Shown piece after piece: positions 63,703-64,000 of a stretch of DNA of 64,000 nt (within the stretch, counting starts at the first letter, position 1; each line of letters starts with the position of its first letter). Position numbers and translations under genes: made by a program. This stretch comes from Haliscomenobacter sp033763495 (lineage in GTDB: Bacteria > Bacteroidota > Bacteroidia > Chitinophagales > Saprospiraceae): positions 1 to 64,000 of the forward strand of contig NZ_JANRKL010000111.1 in assembly GCF_033763495.1 (NCBI RefSeq), read 5' to 3'. Below the pieces are notes generated by a model that worked only from the letters and a program-made list of their open reading frames with translations, made no database searches and had not been told where the DNA came from.

Positions 63703-64000
63703 ATGCGCATTACCGAGTGGCTGACACCTGCAAACCCTTGCCGACAATTTGAAAACAATGAGCAATTGTTTCAAGCCCTGAAAAGTTTGAACAACTCGGC
63801 AATACGTTGTGTGCAAAACAAGGTGATGCCCTCGGCAAAGAAATTGGTTGAGCAATACAAACTGGCGCCAGAAAGCGTAGACGAATTGCTCAACCAAAGC
63901 TCGCTCATCTTTTTGCGAAAAATAGAGGACGGCTCGTACCAGTTTCAAGGCCATGCCCCCTCTAGTTACCTCGTCGAAATCATGAAGCGGGTGGCCTTGT
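63703..64000 (+). CDS. ECF-type sigma factor, N-terminal part (runs off the window)
   Basis: ATG at 63703 opens a frame of 99 codons to the last base. The segment AIRCVQNKVMPSAKKLVEQY, then VDELLNQSSLIFLRKIEDG and YQFQGHAPSSYLVEIMKRVA, follows sigma-70 region 2 of the ECF group common in Saprospiria (core-binding helix and the QGH-PS-YL pattern). The rest including region 4 lies outside. It is divergent from the TonB receptor-kinase unit and may control it. Confidence 0.72.
   Translation, partial: MRITEWLTPANPCRQFENNEQLFQALKSLNNSAIRCVQNKVMPSAKKLVEQYKLAPESVDELLNQSSLIFLRKIEDGSYQFQGHAPSSYLVEIMKRVAL

Overview
The window looks like chromosomal DNA from a Bacteroidota, probably a free-living Saprospiria-type polysaccharide degrader (Haliscomenobacter-like). 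The evidence is three tandem SusC/SusD pairs, SusC-type TonB receptors with a carboxypeptidase-like N-domain, a T9SS sorting tail, reg_prop/Y_Y_Y sensor kinases, an RskA-type anti-sigma factor, weak Shine-Dalgarno sites, and promoters of the Bacteroidota TTTG-N19/21-TAnnTTTG type. The genus is an inference.

Layout. 1-3.2 kb is core chromosome on the minus strand: xerC-type recombinase, hpf, then tRNA-Thr(TGT), Tyr(GTA), Gly(TCC) and Thr(GGT). This is the classic thrU-tyrU-glyT-thrT order that precedes tuf, so tuf is expected just left of base 1. Two canonical tandem promoters drive the tRNA block. A TonB-C-terminal-domain protein and a broken Uma2 gene close this part. 3.3-19.8 kb holds three minus-strand SusCD operons, two with an extra lipoprotein gene. 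The middle susC is split by a 69-bp insertion flanked by a perfect 35-bp direct repeat. 20-25.2 kb is housekeeping: pdxJ, a CPBP protease-cdsA-psd lipid operon, a WG-repeat protein and an anti-sigma factor, with REP-like inverted repeats between them. 25.2-32.3 kb is a sugar-catabolic operon: sodium:solute symporter, six-hairpin glycosidase-like protein, secreted unknown, and GH36 alpha-galactosidase.

32.5-45.8 kb carries an outer-membrane barrel, a T9SS-cargo protein, a 2998-residue SpvB/RHS giant with a foreign-looking A+T-rich tip, and a two-OmpA-domain lattice-binding protein. 45.8-50 kb encodes a one-gene periplasmic-propeller histidine kinase and its NarL-type response regulator. 50-58.5 kb is a run of plus-strand secreted proteins (two with a shared beta-trefoil-like domain, a metzincin, a mutarotase-like lipoprotein, a sulfatase), interrupted by a XisH/XisI pair and a Uma2 C-terminal scrap. 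58.6-63.5 kb is a TonB receptor followed after one base by a TPR histidine kinase that carries two palindromic DNA elements inside its reading frame. The divergent start of an ECF-type sigma factor runs off the right end, and a 21-bp iterated direct repeat lies between the two.

Working together: the SusCD operons import oligomers (substrate not evident, no CAZyme adjacent). The GH36 operon handles alpha-galactosides or related sugars. The sulfatase, lectin-like and DUF3472 proteins point to processing of sulfated or decorated polymers outside the cell. I saw no IS element, rRNA or CRISPR array.
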